Below, piece by piece: positions 38,274 through 46,088 of a stretch of 64,000 bases of DNA; the first letter of the stretch is position 1; each line of letters starts with the position of its first letter. The stretch lies in NCBI RefSeq assembly GCF_000993825.1, contig NZ_CP011114.1, forward strand, positions 3,038,001 to 3,102,000, read 5' to 3'. This DNA comes from Paenibacillus durus ATCC 35681. GTDB taxonomy: Bacteria; Bacillota; Bacilli; Paenibacillales; Paenibacillaceae. The position numbers were made by a program, and so were the translations under genes. Under the pieces are notes generated by a model. It was not told the origin of the DNA. It saw only the letters and a list, made by a program, of their open reading frames with translations, and made no database searches.

Positions 38274-38768
38274 TCAGCTGCGCAGCAGCCTGTTCACCGT
38301 CTCCCTGCGGACGCCGATCAGCTGTCCGATCTCTTCCTGGGTCAGCAGGTCGGTCAATGGGACCCCATGCGAATAATCGCGCAGCCATCCGATCAGCAGC
38401 TCCAGCCTCTCGGCAGGCGCCCCGACCGTAAGATGATCCAGCCGGGTCTGCATGAACCTTACCTTCTCCTGCAGCAGAAGGGCCACCTCCATCGCTTTAC
38501 CGGGCTCCTCGCGAAGCTGGCGGTACCATTCCGGCGCCGGGATATACTCTACTTCACTGCTCATCAGCGCAGTGGCCGTCCCATGAGCCTCTTTAGGTGA
38601 GATAAGCGAATGATGAGGCACCGTCTCGCCGGGATAAAGAATGTTGAACAGCACGATATTCCCATTCTCGTGAAGCCTTGTCACTTTGAATAGACCGCTC
38701 TTGATATGGTACAGCGTATCACAGCCATCTCCCTGCCTGAATAAAATCTCCCCTTTATGCAGTATCAT
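38274..38768 (-). CDS. Short Crp/Fnr-family regulator
   Basis: 164 residues, shorter than the usual 210-230. A cNMP-type barrel (ILHKGEILFRQGDGCDTLYHIKSGLFKV) is followed by a dimer helix and helix-turn-helix (LTQEEIGQLIGVRRETVNRLLRS) that stops right at the recognition helix, without the terminal wing. The start ATG 38768 is supported by AAAGGAG nine bases upstream, so the barrel also begins early. No iron-sulfur cysteines. Probably functional but compact; a truncated end by mutation is possible. Confidence 0.8.
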   Translation of the reverse strand: MILHKGEILFRQGDGCDTLYHIKSGLFKVTRLHENGNIVLFNILYPGETVPHHSLISPKEAHGTATALMSSEVEYIPAPEWYRQLREEPGKAMEVALLLQEKVRFMQTRLDHLTVGAPAERLELLIGWLRDYSHGVPLTDLLTQEEIGQLIGVRRETVNRLLRS

Positions 38769-38932
38769 CCCATAATTCTCCTTTAGCCAGTGATTGTTCG
38801 ATTAATCAAGTATAATCAATATGCACCTTCCTGCTCAAGAAGCCTGGAAAATACATCCCTCCCCGCCTATTCCGTCTTTGCTCTTTGCAGCATACTTTGT
38901 AGCATACGACCAGATGAAGCGGGTGAGAGAAG

Positions 38933-39103
38933 ATGGCAAATAATAAAAACATCCAACGCCTCCCCCAGGAAGAGGAACTGTCCGCAGAAGATTACGCCAT
39001 CATCGCTGCGGCGCTGAGCGCTTTGGGCGATTTCTTCTTTTTCTTGTCCCTCGTAAAAGGAAAGGAAACGACTCAGGCTGAAAAAAAGAGGAAAACAAAA
39101 TAA
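38933..39103 (+). CDS. Small hypothetical protein, 56 residues
   Basis: Starts MANNKNIQRLPQEEELSAED, has one hydrophobic stretch (YAIIAAALSALGDFFFFLSLV) and a Lys-rich tail. Ribosome site GGGTGAGAG is moderate. Likely a small single-helix membrane-associated protein. No family recognised. Confidence 0.55.
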   Translation: MANNKNIQRLPQEEELSAEDYAIIAAALSALGDFFFFLSLVKGKETTQAEKKRKTK

Positions 39104-39292
39104 AGATGAAAGCAAGGCTGTCCTCCAGTTCGATTCATTCGGGGAGACAGCTTGTTTGGCATGTCCGCCATTCCTTTCCTGAATTGTACCCGGCGGTTAC
39201 AAACCTGGAATCGGGTTTAACTATTAAGTAGAGTCGGCATAGTAGTGAAGCCGCCATACATACTATTCGGTACAAATTAGGAGGTGCGGCCA

Positions 39293-40372
39293 TTGCTGCT
39301 GCAGAACAAGTTTTTTCGTACCACGCTTGGAATCATATTTCTTCTGCTTATCCTTTATCTCGGCTCCAAGGTTATCGTTCTATTCTCGCCTATTGGAACC
39401 ATCATTAATCTTCTGCTCGTGCCGATGATGCTCTCGGGGTTCATGTATTATTTGCTTCGCCCGCTGGTCAATTATCTGGAAAAAAGAAAGCTCAAGCGCC
39501 CGATCGCCATTTTGCTCATCTATGCCGTATTTATTGCTCTGTTCGCTATTTTCTGGGTCGCCGTCTGGCCGACGCTGCAGGAACAAATCCAGAATTTTAT
39601 CCGAAATGCCCCGTATCTTGTCCAGGATATCCAGACCCAGTTTGACCGTCTGCGTGAGGACCCTTTATTTGCGCGGTTCTTCCGCGGAGAATCGGATCTG
39701 ACCGTCCGGCTGACCGAATACCTGCAAAACGCGGTAACCTGGGTGTCGAACTCCATCAGCAATCTGATTACTGTCATCTCCAATATTGTCGTCGTTGTGG
39801 CCACACTGCCGATTATTTTGTACTATATGCTGAAAGACAGCCATAAGCTGCCCCCTATTCTGCTCGGCCTGGTCCCGCGAAAATACCGCAGTGAAGGTCA
39901 GGAGACACTGGAGCAAGTCGATTCGGCGCTCAGCAGCTTCATCGTTACGCGGGTAATTCTGAATCTGATTCTGGGCCTCACCCTGTTCATTGGATTTCTT
40001 GTGATCGGTTTGCCGTATGCCCTGCTGCTTGCCCTCGTATCGGTTCCGCTGAACTTTATTCCCTATGTCGGCGCCATCCTTGCCTCGATTCCCGTCGTCA
40101 TTGTCAGTTTTATTGAATCACCCATGACCGCCTTGTGGTCTCTGGTCGTTATCGTCGTCTCGCAGCAAATTCAGGATAACCTGCTCACGCCGATCATTTA
40201 TGGCAAATCTCTGGATATCCATCCGCTGACTACGGTAATCCTTGTACTTATCGGCGGAGAATTCTACGGTATTATCGGTGTGCTGATCGCGCTGCCGGTC
40301 TATATGACCGTCAAAATTATTTTTCTGCGGGTATACGAAATTATCGTTGCGGAGCGGACGAACGAAACGTAA
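39293..40372 (+). CDS. AI-2E family transporter (PerM/YtvI-like permease)
   Basis: 359 residues from TTG 39293, eight bases after AGGAGG (GTG 39284 overlaps that site). Typical architecture: two to three N-terminal hydrophobic segments, a soluble amphipathic stretch (about 85-145), then the membrane core with VPLNFIPYVGAILASIPVV and the late DNLLTPIIYGKSLDIHPLTTVI. Members export small molecules or act as Na+/H+ antiporters; the name does not prove AI-2 transport. Confidence 0.87.
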   Translation: MLLQNKFFRTTLGIIFLLLILYLGSKVIVLFSPIGTIINLLLVPMMLSGFMYYLLRPLVNYLEKRKLKRPIAILLIYAVFIALFAIFWVAVWPTLQEQIQNFIRNAPYLVQDIQTQFDRLREDPLFARFFRGESDLTVRLTEYLQNAVTWVSNSISNLITVISNIVVVVATLPIILYYMLKDSHKLPPILLGLVPRKYRSEGQETLEQVDSALSSFIVTRVILNLILGLTLFIGFLVIGLPYALLLALVSVPLNFIPYVGAILASIPVVIVSFIESPMTALWSLVVIVVSQQIQDNLLTPIIYGKSLDIHPLTTVILVLIGGEFYGIIGVLIALPVYMTVKIIFLRVYEIIVAERTNET

Positions 40373-40394
40373 TGGAGGCCTGTTCCAATACTGT

Positions 40395-40436
40395 AAAAAG
40401 AGCCCTGCCTGCATGATTCGCAGACAAGGCTCTTTG
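40395..40436. terminator. Terminator after the AI-2E family gene
   Basis: AAAGAGCC / GGCTCTTT stem with inner GCCTGC/GCAG pairing; bidirectional. Confidence 0.75.
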
Positions 40437-40459
40437 AGGTTGCCGGCTTAAGCCGCGCT

Positions 40460-40864
40460 CTAGCCTCTTAGCGAGCGGACGACAAACAGATGCGTCCCTT
40501 TCATCAGCGTTCTTCCGTCCTCTAAAGTAACCGATCCCTTCGTATGGGAACCAAGGGTGGTATTAAGCGCAATCAGCCGATCACCCTTCCAGACCGTGAC
40601 CGCCGACTTGAAATAGACGGCATTATCGAACTGCAGCCGGTCTTTCAAAATATAGCCGACGGAATGAAGGACCGGGGGGAGCGCTCTTTCTTTGGGAGCG
40701 AGCGCCTTGATAATCGCAATATCCCGGATAGGGATTCCGGCTTCATGATGCCCGATCACAACGCGCCCCGCAGCGCTGTCCCATTTGCGGAGCACACCTC
40801 TCAGCGTGATGTAAGGAGGCTTTCCTAGATACGCAATAACCGGCTTGCCTACCCAATGTCTCAT
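40460..40864 (-). CDS. Hypothetical protein, beta-rich
   Basis: 134 residues from ATG 40864 behind AGAAGGAGG; the longer open frame to 40939 precedes the ribosome site. Sequence alternates hydrophobic and charged residues (KPVIAYLGKPPYITLRGVLRKW, GRVVIGHHEAGIPIRDI), suggesting small beta-barrels. No known domain recognised. It lies 31 bp after ung on the same strand. Confidence 0.6.
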   Translation of the reverse strand: MRHWVGKPVIAYLGKPPYITLRGVLRKWDSAAGRVVIGHHEAGIPIRDIAIIKALAPKERALPPVLHSVGYILKDRLQFDNAVYFKSAVTVWKGDRLIALNTTLGSHTKGSVTLEDGRTLMKGTHLFVVRSLRG

Positions 40865-40895
40865 TCCAACGCCTCCTTCTGCCTTACCCGTCCTA

Positions 40896-41564
40896 TTAAT
40901 TCGGTATGGTCCAATGGATAGGTTCCAGACCATGTGCATTCAAAAATTGATTGGTCTGCGAGAACGGCTTGCTGCCGAGAAATCCCCGGTGAGCCGAGAA
41001 CGGACTCGGGTGCGCCGACCGGATTACTTTATGACGGCTCTGGTCGATGTAAGCGCCCTTCTGCTGGGCATGGCTGCCCCATAATATAAAGACCAGCGGC
41101 GTTTCCCTTTCGTTCAGTTTCTCCATAATAGCGTCCGTAAAACGTTCCCAGCCCATTCCTTTATGCGAACCCGGCTGGCCCTCGCGCACGGTCAGAACCG
41201 CATTGAGCAGCAGCACCCCCTGCTCCGACCAATGCAGCAGAGACCCGTGATTCGGACTAACGGAACCGACATCATCGGCCAGCTCTGCATAAATATTGCG
41301 CAGGGACGGCGGAATCCTCACACCGGGCTTCACCGAAAAGCTAAGCCCATGGGCTTGTCCCGCGCCGTGATAAGGATCTTGCCCCAGAATGACGACCCTC
41401 GTCCCGCTGTAGGCCGTTAGCTTCAGTGCAGAGAACAGCAGTTCCTTCGGCGGATACACCGTATACTGCTTGTACTCCCTCGCCAGTGTATAGCGCAGCT
41501 CCTGAAAATACGGCTTCTGCGTCTCTTCATGCAATACCTCGTCCCAATCATTGCTAAATATCAT
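40896..41564 (-). CDS. ung: Uracil-DNA glycosylase
   Basis: 222 residues, family 1. Removes uracil from DNA to start base-excision repair. Catalytic water-activating loop GQDPYHGAGQAHGLSFSV, LLLNAVLTVREG, and the Leu intercalation loop HPSPFSAHRGF are all present. Start ATG 41564 behind GGAGGGG. Confidence 0.97.
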   Translation of the reverse strand: MIFSNDWDEVLHEETQKPYFQELRYTLAREYKQYTVYPPKELLFSALKLTAYSGTRVVILGQDPYHGAGQAHGLSFSVKPGVRIPPSLRNIYAELADDVGSVSPNHGSLLHWSEQGVLLLNAVLTVREGQPGSHKGMGWERFTDAIMEKLNERETPLVFILWGSHAQQKGAYIDQSRHKVIRSAHPSPFSAHRGFLGSKPFSQTNQFLNAHGLEPIHWTIPN

Positions 41565-41634
41565 ACGGTTCCCCTCCCATATCTCCCCAAGTAATGGATT
41601 CGTTCCCTACTGGGATGCAGGGAGCGCTTCTCTC

Positions 41635-42303
41635 TTATTTTCTTCCGTAGTCCGCTTTGATCTCTCCCCACAGCCGGGTCTGCCACTTCAGCACCTTGTT
41701 ATCGTATGTATGCGTCTGAAGCCAGTTCTCCGCCCGGTCGATGAGTCCCCAGATCTCCTCCGTCGTATGGTCCCGGGGAAGGGTGGTTGAAACCTTTTTC
41801 TCTCTGACCCATTTCATTGCGTTGACCGAATCACTGTATACCGTCTTGCCGCTGCCTTCTTTCTGCAGAAACGCAAGGGCATGCACAATAGCCAGAAATT
41901 CTCCGAGATTATTCGTGCCCTTGCTAATCGGACCGCAGGAGAAGATGACCTCCCCTGTCCGTGTGTCTACCCCTTTATATTCGATAGGACCGGGGTTTCC
42001 CCTAGTTCCCACATCAACCGAGATGCTGTCATAATCGATGGGTTCCGCCGCTGTCCGCGCGCCCGTCCGCTTGGAAGTATAGCTTTCCTGAGATCCGCCG
42101 GCTGCGCGTCCTTTTTCAGACCCCGTGTTCCCCCAGTTGCCTTTCCAGCCTGCCCGGAACGCTTCCTCAGCCGCAGCCTTCGACTCATAGGATTTGTATT
42201 TTGCTCCCGTAAATTGGTCCGTCTGCCGCTTGCATTCCGCCCAAGTTGCGTACACTCCCGGCTTCCGTCCCTCCCATACCACATAATATTTCTGCTTAGC
42301 CAC
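41635..42303 (-). CDS. Ribonuclease H with N-terminal hybrid-binding domain
   Basis: 222 residues from GTG 42303, eight bases after AAGGAG. The N-terminal RNA/DNA-hybrid-binding (viroplasmin-like) domain reads KYYVVWEGRKPGVYATWAEC ... QFTGAKYKSYESKAAAEEAF. A flexible linker leads to the RNase H fold with acidic residues in DYDSISVDVG, NLGEFLAIVHAL and VYSDSVNAMKWV, and the final TYDNKVLKWQTRLWGEIKADY. Cleaves RNA in RNA-DNA hybrids. Confidence 0.92.
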   Translation of the reverse strand: MAKQKYYVVWEGRKPGVYATWAECKRQTDQFTGAKYKSYESKAAAEEAFRAGWKGNWGNTGSEKGRAAGGSQESYTSKRTGARTAAEPIDYDSISVDVGTRGNPGPIEYKGVDTRTGEVIFSCGPISKGTNNLGEFLAIVHALAFLQKEGSGKTVYSDSVNAMKWVREKKVSTTLPRDHTTEEIWGLIDRAENWLQTHTYDNKVLKWQTRLWGEIKADYGRK

Positions 42304-42726
42304 GATGCCGGCTCCTTCCTGCAGCATTATTGAATTAATATTAAATTACAAATGAGCAAGACACAACAGGAAATGCAGCCGGTAAACCAAGAGCGGCCTG
42401 CCGGATGTTTCGACAAAGGTTCTCCTGTTTAATAACGTAAGTAAGCAATTTGTCGACATACAGTATGATATACAAATTTGATATCTAAAATCTCAAGTAA
42501 ATTCAAGGTTGTAAACGTTTTACATGAAGATAAATACGAAGCGGTTTAGGACCATGCGGCTATTTTGGGGATTCGAATGATTACGACAAAAACATCTCTT
42601 CACTCCTGCCGCAAGTTCCAGTATCATACTATATATACATTACAAAACATACACTTTTGAAGTCAGTAATGTACAATCGCTGGTCGACAAGGTTATGCTG
42701 CTAAACTACTATTAGGAGGGGCAATT
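42304..42726. other. Intergenic region without a gene
   Basis: AT-rich. Contains a near-palindrome TTGTAAACGTTTTACA at 42509-42524 that resembles a catabolite-response site but has one extra base. Ends in TAGGAGGGGC, the ribosome site of the next gene. Nothing else seen. Confidence 0.4.
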
Positions 42727-43014
42727 ATGGTTCTCTTATTTCACAATGCTACTGCAGAAAGACTCGAACGTTTATCACGGGATGTTCAGGCAATTAGTGA
42801 TGAGGCGCGCCAAGCTTCTTACGAAATGTCCGTGGTAAGGAAAACTTCCGGCTCCGGCTATGAATGGGAGGTTACGGTTTACGGAAGGAAGGTAACCGTA
42901 ACATCGGAAGACATTCTCAAAATCCAAAGTAAGCGCTTAGACTTGAGTATTAAAGACATTTTCAAAGAGGTTGTCGCCTGGAAATTGAAAGCGTTGTCCA
43001 CATTTCAATCCTAG
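42727..43014 (+). CDS. Hypothetical protein, 95 residues
   Basis: Good ribosome site TAGGAGGGGCAATT. N-terminal helix (TAERLERLSRDVQAISDEARQ), a short beta segment (GYEWEVTVYGRKVTVT) and a C-terminal helix with KDIFKEVVAWKLKAL. No family recognised, no signal peptide. Confidence 0.6.
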   Translation: MVLLFHNATAERLERLSRDVQAISDEARQASYEMSVVRKTSGSGYEWEVTVYGRKVTVTSEDILKIQSKRLDLSIKDIFKEVVAWKLKALSTFQS

Positions 43015-43071
43015 CTTCCTGCGGCAGCAACATGTGCTCTAGCATTTAGGTAATTGCTCCATCCTAATACG

Positions 43072-43103
43072 GCAGCCCTCCCCCTTCTGCGGGGGAGGGC
43101 TGC
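43072..43103. terminator. Very stable GC hairpin after the 95-residue gene
   Basis: GCAGCCCTCCCCC / GGGGGAGGGCTGC, 13-bp perfect stem with a 6-base loop. No T-run follows at once (GCGCGTTTCCC). Shares the CCCTCCCC/GGGGAGGG core with the hairpin at 2454-2472. Either a terminator or a dispersed hairpin element. Confidence 0.5.
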
Positions 43104-43138
43104 GCGCGTTTCCCGGCTTCCCGTCAACTTTTGGTTAT

Positions 43139-43486
43139 ACATATTATATACATTTTCCGGATGAGAATGCGCCCAAAGATGAAGCCGTAGGCGCGCTGCA
43201 GCGCCTGAAGGAAGCGGGCAAAATCCGGGCGATCGGCGTCTCCAACTTCAATATCGACCAGCTCCGAGTAATCGCCAAGTCGAAGGATACGGAGATCGCT
43301 AATCTGGTCCTCGCCTGGTATTTGACCCGGGACGAAATCGATTCGCTTAATCCGGGCGCCAAGAAGCCGGCGCAAATTCTCGCCAACCTCACAACGCTGG
43401 ATGTCAAGCTGAACGCGGATGAAATCGCGAAGATCGATAGCATTTTCCGCGATTGTTTCAAGGCATTTCAGCCGCTCTCATCCTAA
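43139..43486 (+). pseudogene. Aldo/keto reductase, 5' truncated and internally deleted
   Basis: Open frame reading ...YYIHFPDENAPKDEAVGALQRLKEAG, then KIRAIGVSNFNIDQLRVIA, both typical of the middle of an aldo/keto reductase. It jumps directly from KSKDTE to IANLVLAWYLTRDEIDSLNPGAKKPAQILANL (end of the family). About 100 residues between these parts are missing and the first third of the gene, including the catalytic Tyr, is absent. The two pieces remain in frame. The left breakpoint is about 35 bases after the GC hairpin. Confidence 0.85.
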
Positions 43487-43549
43487 ATTTGCCGTCTGCA
43501 CTGCATGTCAACGTTGATCGGGAAATGAGAGGGGGGCGAACGGATGAAA

Positions 43550-43728
43550 CGGAATTCCTCCCTCTTATTTATCTGAAAACGGCTTAAACAGAGCTTGGAA
43601 GGGAATTTCTCCGCTTTATTCAGGTGATTTTGCCGAAGCCATAAGAAATTGGAGAATTAAACCGGAGCTTTTCCCGCTTATCATTCCAGAACGGCCTTTT
43701 TTTCGAAAATAAAAGGGACATTTTCCCG
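43550..43728. repeat. Repeat element with imperfect terminal inverted repeats (MITE-like)
   Basis: The left end CGGAATTCCTCCCTCTTATTT and the inverted right end CGGGAAAATGTCCCTTTTATTT share CGG-A....TCCCT.TTATTT...GAAAA. Internal segments GGGAATTTCTCCGC and AATTGGAGAATTAAACCGGAG resemble the ends, so the element looks modular. No coding capacity. It resembles intergenic elements I associate with Paenibacillus genomes; copy number cannot be judged here. Confidence 0.55.
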
Positions 43729-43899
43729 TTCGTGCCTGTATCTCCTTAAGATCAAGTGTCTATCTCAGGATTCTCCCTTGTGCCGAAAATCGTTCAATGA
43801 AGTCGTGCTCAATTTCCCTGATCCGGTTTACTCAGTACATAGAAAGACCGGTATTGCATAACCTAATCAGCGGACCTGTGCAGAAAGGAATGAGATACC

Positions 43900-44094
43900 A
43901 TGGAGGATGTGAGCAGGCTGACAGACCCCAAGGGAAGCGGCGTGGAGCCGATTCCCGATCCCGACAGCCCTCAGTCGAACAGGGAAGGGTCGACCGGCAA
44001 GGTGGAAGATATCGTCAGGGGCATTATGGACAATGTAGAGGAAAGTCTGACCGGGAACCGTGATTCACGCCCAGGCGGTAGCGGCAAAGCATAA
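43900..44094 (+). CDS. Small acidic hypothetical protein, 64 residues
   Basis: ATG 43900 behind AAAGGAATGAGATACC, followed by a strong terminator. Pro/Asp/Ser/Gly-rich with a helix KVEDIVRGIMDNVEES; likely disordered. No family recognised. Confidence 0.6.
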   Translation: MEDVSRLTDPKGSGVEPIPDPDSPQSNREGSTGKVEDIVRGIMDNVEESLTGNRDSRPGGSGKA

Positions 44095-44110
44095 AGCAGC
44101 CGTGTATGAA

Positions 44111-44160
44111 AAAGCAGCGGATCGAACGTCATTCTGGCGCCGGCCGCTGCTTTATTTTTC
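44111..44160 (+). terminator. Terminator after the 64-residue gene
   Basis: AAAGCAGCGG / CCGCTGCTTT stem followed by ATTTTTCTTCCCTTTTTTT. Confidence 0.85.
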
Positions 44161-44199
44161 TTCCCTTTTTTTCATAAATGTGACCATACTGAAAACCTA

Positions 44200-44228
44200 T
44201 TGAAACTTGCGAAACACCGATGTATAAT
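44200..44228 (+). promoter_or_regulatory. Promoter of the 69-residue gene
   Basis: -35 TTGAAA (44200-44205), a 17-bp spacer and -10 TATAAT (44223-44228), about 55 bp before the ATG. Confidence 0.8.
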
Positions 44229-44283
44229 TTAGCAAATTAACGCGCTCCCATATGCTAGTCCAAGAAATCCAGGAGGGAAAGTC

Positions 44284-44493
44284 ATGCCATATACGATTAT
44301 GAAAAACGCTGAATTTTTCACCGCCGCGCTGGCGCAAAAATACGTGTTCGCTCTGCAGATCGGTCCTGACGGCATGTATTCCCGCGTAGGCGCAGGTCTT
44401 GTTCAAATGTTCTCCGATGAGTGTGTCCGTCTTAAAAATTTTGACGGGTCGGTTGTCTTATACTCCAGATCGGACACCAAGTTTCAGCACTAG
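44284..44493 (+). CDS. Small hypothetical protein, 69 residues
   Basis: ATG 44284 behind CCAGGAGGGAAAGTC and a good promoter. Sequence MPYTIMKNAEFFTAALAQKY... has no known motif; mixed alpha/beta, one Cys. Its stop codon is the first base pair step of a 13-bp hairpin. Confidence 0.65.
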   Translation: MPYTIMKNAEFFTAALAQKYVFALQIGPDGMYSRVGAGLVQMFSDECVRLKNFDGSVVLYSRSDTKFQH

Positions 44494-44520
44494 GTACTTC
44501 AATTCGCATTGAAGTACCTA
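44491..44520. terminator. Perfect 13-bp hairpin overlapping a stop codon
   Basis: TAGGTACTTCAAT-TCGC-ATTGAAGTACCTA; the TAG is the stop of the preceding gene. No T-run on either side (TATGGAAAA). Lies between converging genes and may protect both 3' ends. Confidence 0.6.
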
Positions 44521-44570
44521 TATGGAAAATGGCTTGGCGCATCATCGTTCACTACAGATCAACCATGGCC

Positions 44571-44765
44571 TCATACCGGTCTTTTGAAAATGGCCACAAC
44601 ATCCCGGGTCTGACCCTGACTGATGCTGGTATCAAAGCAGGAAACAAGCTCCCAGCCGTCATTTCCATAGCTGTTCAACAGATTCTCAAAGTCCTCCTCA
44701 TCCAGCTTGCCACCCAGAAAGCCGCCCGTCTTGTATTTTACCGTCCGATATTCCCAACGATTCAT
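44571..44765 (-). CDS. DUF4177 protein
   Basis: 64 residues: WEYRTVKYKTGG ... LLNSYGNDGWELVSCFDTS ... DVVAIFKRP matches the short DUF4177 pattern (EYKxxx, LNxxGxxGWELV, FKR). Function unknown. ATG 44765 behind AAGGAGCG, overlapping the end of the upstream membrane-protein gene by 4 bases, so translationally coupled. Confidence 0.88.
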   Translation of the reverse strand: MNRWEYRTVKYKTGGFLGGKLDEEDFENLLNSYGNDGWELVSCFDTSISQGQTRDVVAIFKRPV

Positions 44766-45244
44766 ATTTTTCGCTCCTTATCTAGATAAATGATTCCAGT
44801 ATCCCTTTTCTCCAGACTCGTAATCACAAAGTATCCGAACAGCACACCGGAGATTACATTGATCTGAGCGGAAGTCAGCAGCAAATAAACTGCGCCCTTC
44901 GGCAGCCACTCCATTTTCCACGGCATATACGGATAAACACAGAACAACAGGGCAGGTAAAGCAAGAAAAATCAGCCGATACCCGTTAAAGGTCCAGCGGC
45001 CTTTACGGCTGTGTTCTCGAAGTAAAGTCTCAACTCCGATAGCTAAACCGGAAAGGGAGGGAATTAGGGGGTAAAGAAAAACAAGCTGATCGGGGAATGG
45101 GAACTTGTAATATTGACTTCGGTATTCGGTAATCTTGCTGACAGCAAACCCCACAAGCAGCAATACAACGACCAGAACTGCCATCTTTAACAGATGAACC
45201 AGTACTTTTTTCAAGCGTTCCACCCACTTCGCATATAAAATCAT
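44762..45244 (-). CDS. Four-segment membrane protein of unknown function
   Basis: 160 residues with hydrophobic segments near 17-38, 55-72, 90-108 and 118-140. Basic loops (LREHSRKGRW). Not recognised. Overlaps the NUDIX gene by 4 bases at its start and the DUF4177 gene by 4 bases at its end, so all three form one tight operon. Confidence 0.65.
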   Translation of the reverse strand: MILYAKWVERLKKVLVHLLKMAVLVVVLLLVGFAVSKITEYRSQYYKFPFPDQLVFLYPLIPSLSGLAIGVETLLREHSRKGRWTFNGYRLIFLALPALLFCVYPYMPWKMEWLPKGAVYLLLTSAQINVISGVLFGYFVITSLEKRDTGIIYLDKERKI

Positions 45245-45720
45245 TTTCTAAAATCAAACATCGCTGCCTCACTCTTTTGCCGAGTAAATATCTCACTTGG
45301 ATAAGGGATTGCGATTTCAGGAATCTGATCCTCTTTATAAAATTGAAATTCCGCAACTTCCCCATCGGTCTCGCCGCGAAGCCCCTCTGTTATACGACAC
45401 TCAAAGACAATAGCCAGATATTCAACTTTATGGCCATTACTATATTCGTACCTATACTTGTTTCCTCCGAAAACTCCAGCAATCTTGTCAGGAACAACAA
45501 TGAGTCCTGTTTCCTCACACACTTCCCTGATTACCGCTTCAGCAGGCGCTTCGCCTATTTCGATTGCACCGGCAGGCAGTCCCCAAATGCTTTCGCCCTT
45601 TTTGCGTATAAATAAGATTTCATTAAGATCATTTCTAATAATTGCTGCGACCGAAGGCATGAACAGTAAATCCTTGCCCACTTTATTCCTCAGGTTTTGA
45701 TAATATTCCGACATTGGCAT
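45241..45720 (-). CDS. NUDIX hydrolase
   Basis: 159 residues. The Nudix box is complete: GAIEIGEAPAEAVIREVCEE followed by TGLI, within MutT/ADP-ribose-pyrophosphatase-like surroundings (SVAAIIRNDLNEILFIRKKGESIWGLPAG). It hydrolyses a nucleoside diphosphate linked to another group; substrate not deducible. First gene of a three-gene overlapping operon; 24 bp after the phosphatase-like gene. Confidence 0.9.
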   Translation of the reverse strand: MPMSEYYQNLRNKVGKDLLFMPSVAAIIRNDLNEILFIRKKGESIWGLPAGAIEIGEAPAEAVIREVCEETGLIVVPDKIAGVFGGNKYRYEYSNGHKVEYLAIVFECRITEGLRGETDGEVAEFQFYKEDQIPEIAIPYPSEIFTRQKSEAAMFDFRK

Positions 45721-45744
45721 ACGGTTTACCCCGCAGTTTTTTTG

Positions 45745-46068
45745 TTAAAACTCCACATAATCTCCCACTCTTGACTCCAAAATATCTATCAAATCGCTGT
45801 CCATGAATCTGTAGTCGTCCGCGATATCCAGACAAATGACCCGTTTATACGCGATTTCGGCTTGAAACTTGGCGCTCAGTCTTCGGAGATGCTTTTTTTC
45901 CATGACAAAAATAAGATCCGCCCAGCCGATATGTCCTGCGGTTACCTTTATCCTCGCGTTCTCTTCCGTCCCCGCCGATCTGATTTCATGACCGCCGCGT
46001 CCATCAAATAACTTCTCCGCCGTCAGGCTTCTCCATTTGTTCCGACTGCATATAAAAAGAATTTGAAT
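45745..46068 (-). CDS. Low-molecular-weight protein tyrosine phosphatase-like protein with ATT start
   Basis: 107 codons. It reads IQILFICSRNKWRSLTAEKL and continues RSAGTEENARIKV ... GWADLIFVMEKKHLRRL ... CLDIADDYRFMD. The CX5R phosphatase loop is C7-SRNKW-R13, followed by Ser. An in-frame TAG lies 15 bases upstream and no ATG, GTG or TTG occurs before the catalytic loop. ATT at 46068 aligns with the Met of homologues (MNILFVCSQNKWRS type) and is eight bases after AGGAGG. So it is either a gene with a rare ATT start or a recent start-codon mutant. Confidence 0.75.
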   Translation of the reverse strand: MQILFICSRNKWRSLTAEKLFDGRGGHEIRSAGTEENARIKVTAGHIGWADLIFVMEKKHLRRLSAKFQAEIAYKRVICLDIADDYRFMDSDLIDILESRVGDYVEF

Positions 46069-46088
46069 AAGGTTGACCTCCTAAAATG

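Noticed and set aside
42509..42524. Catabolite-response (cre) site TTGTAAACGTTTTACA
   Set aside because: One base longer than the consensus spacing and not near a fitting promoter; kept only as a note.
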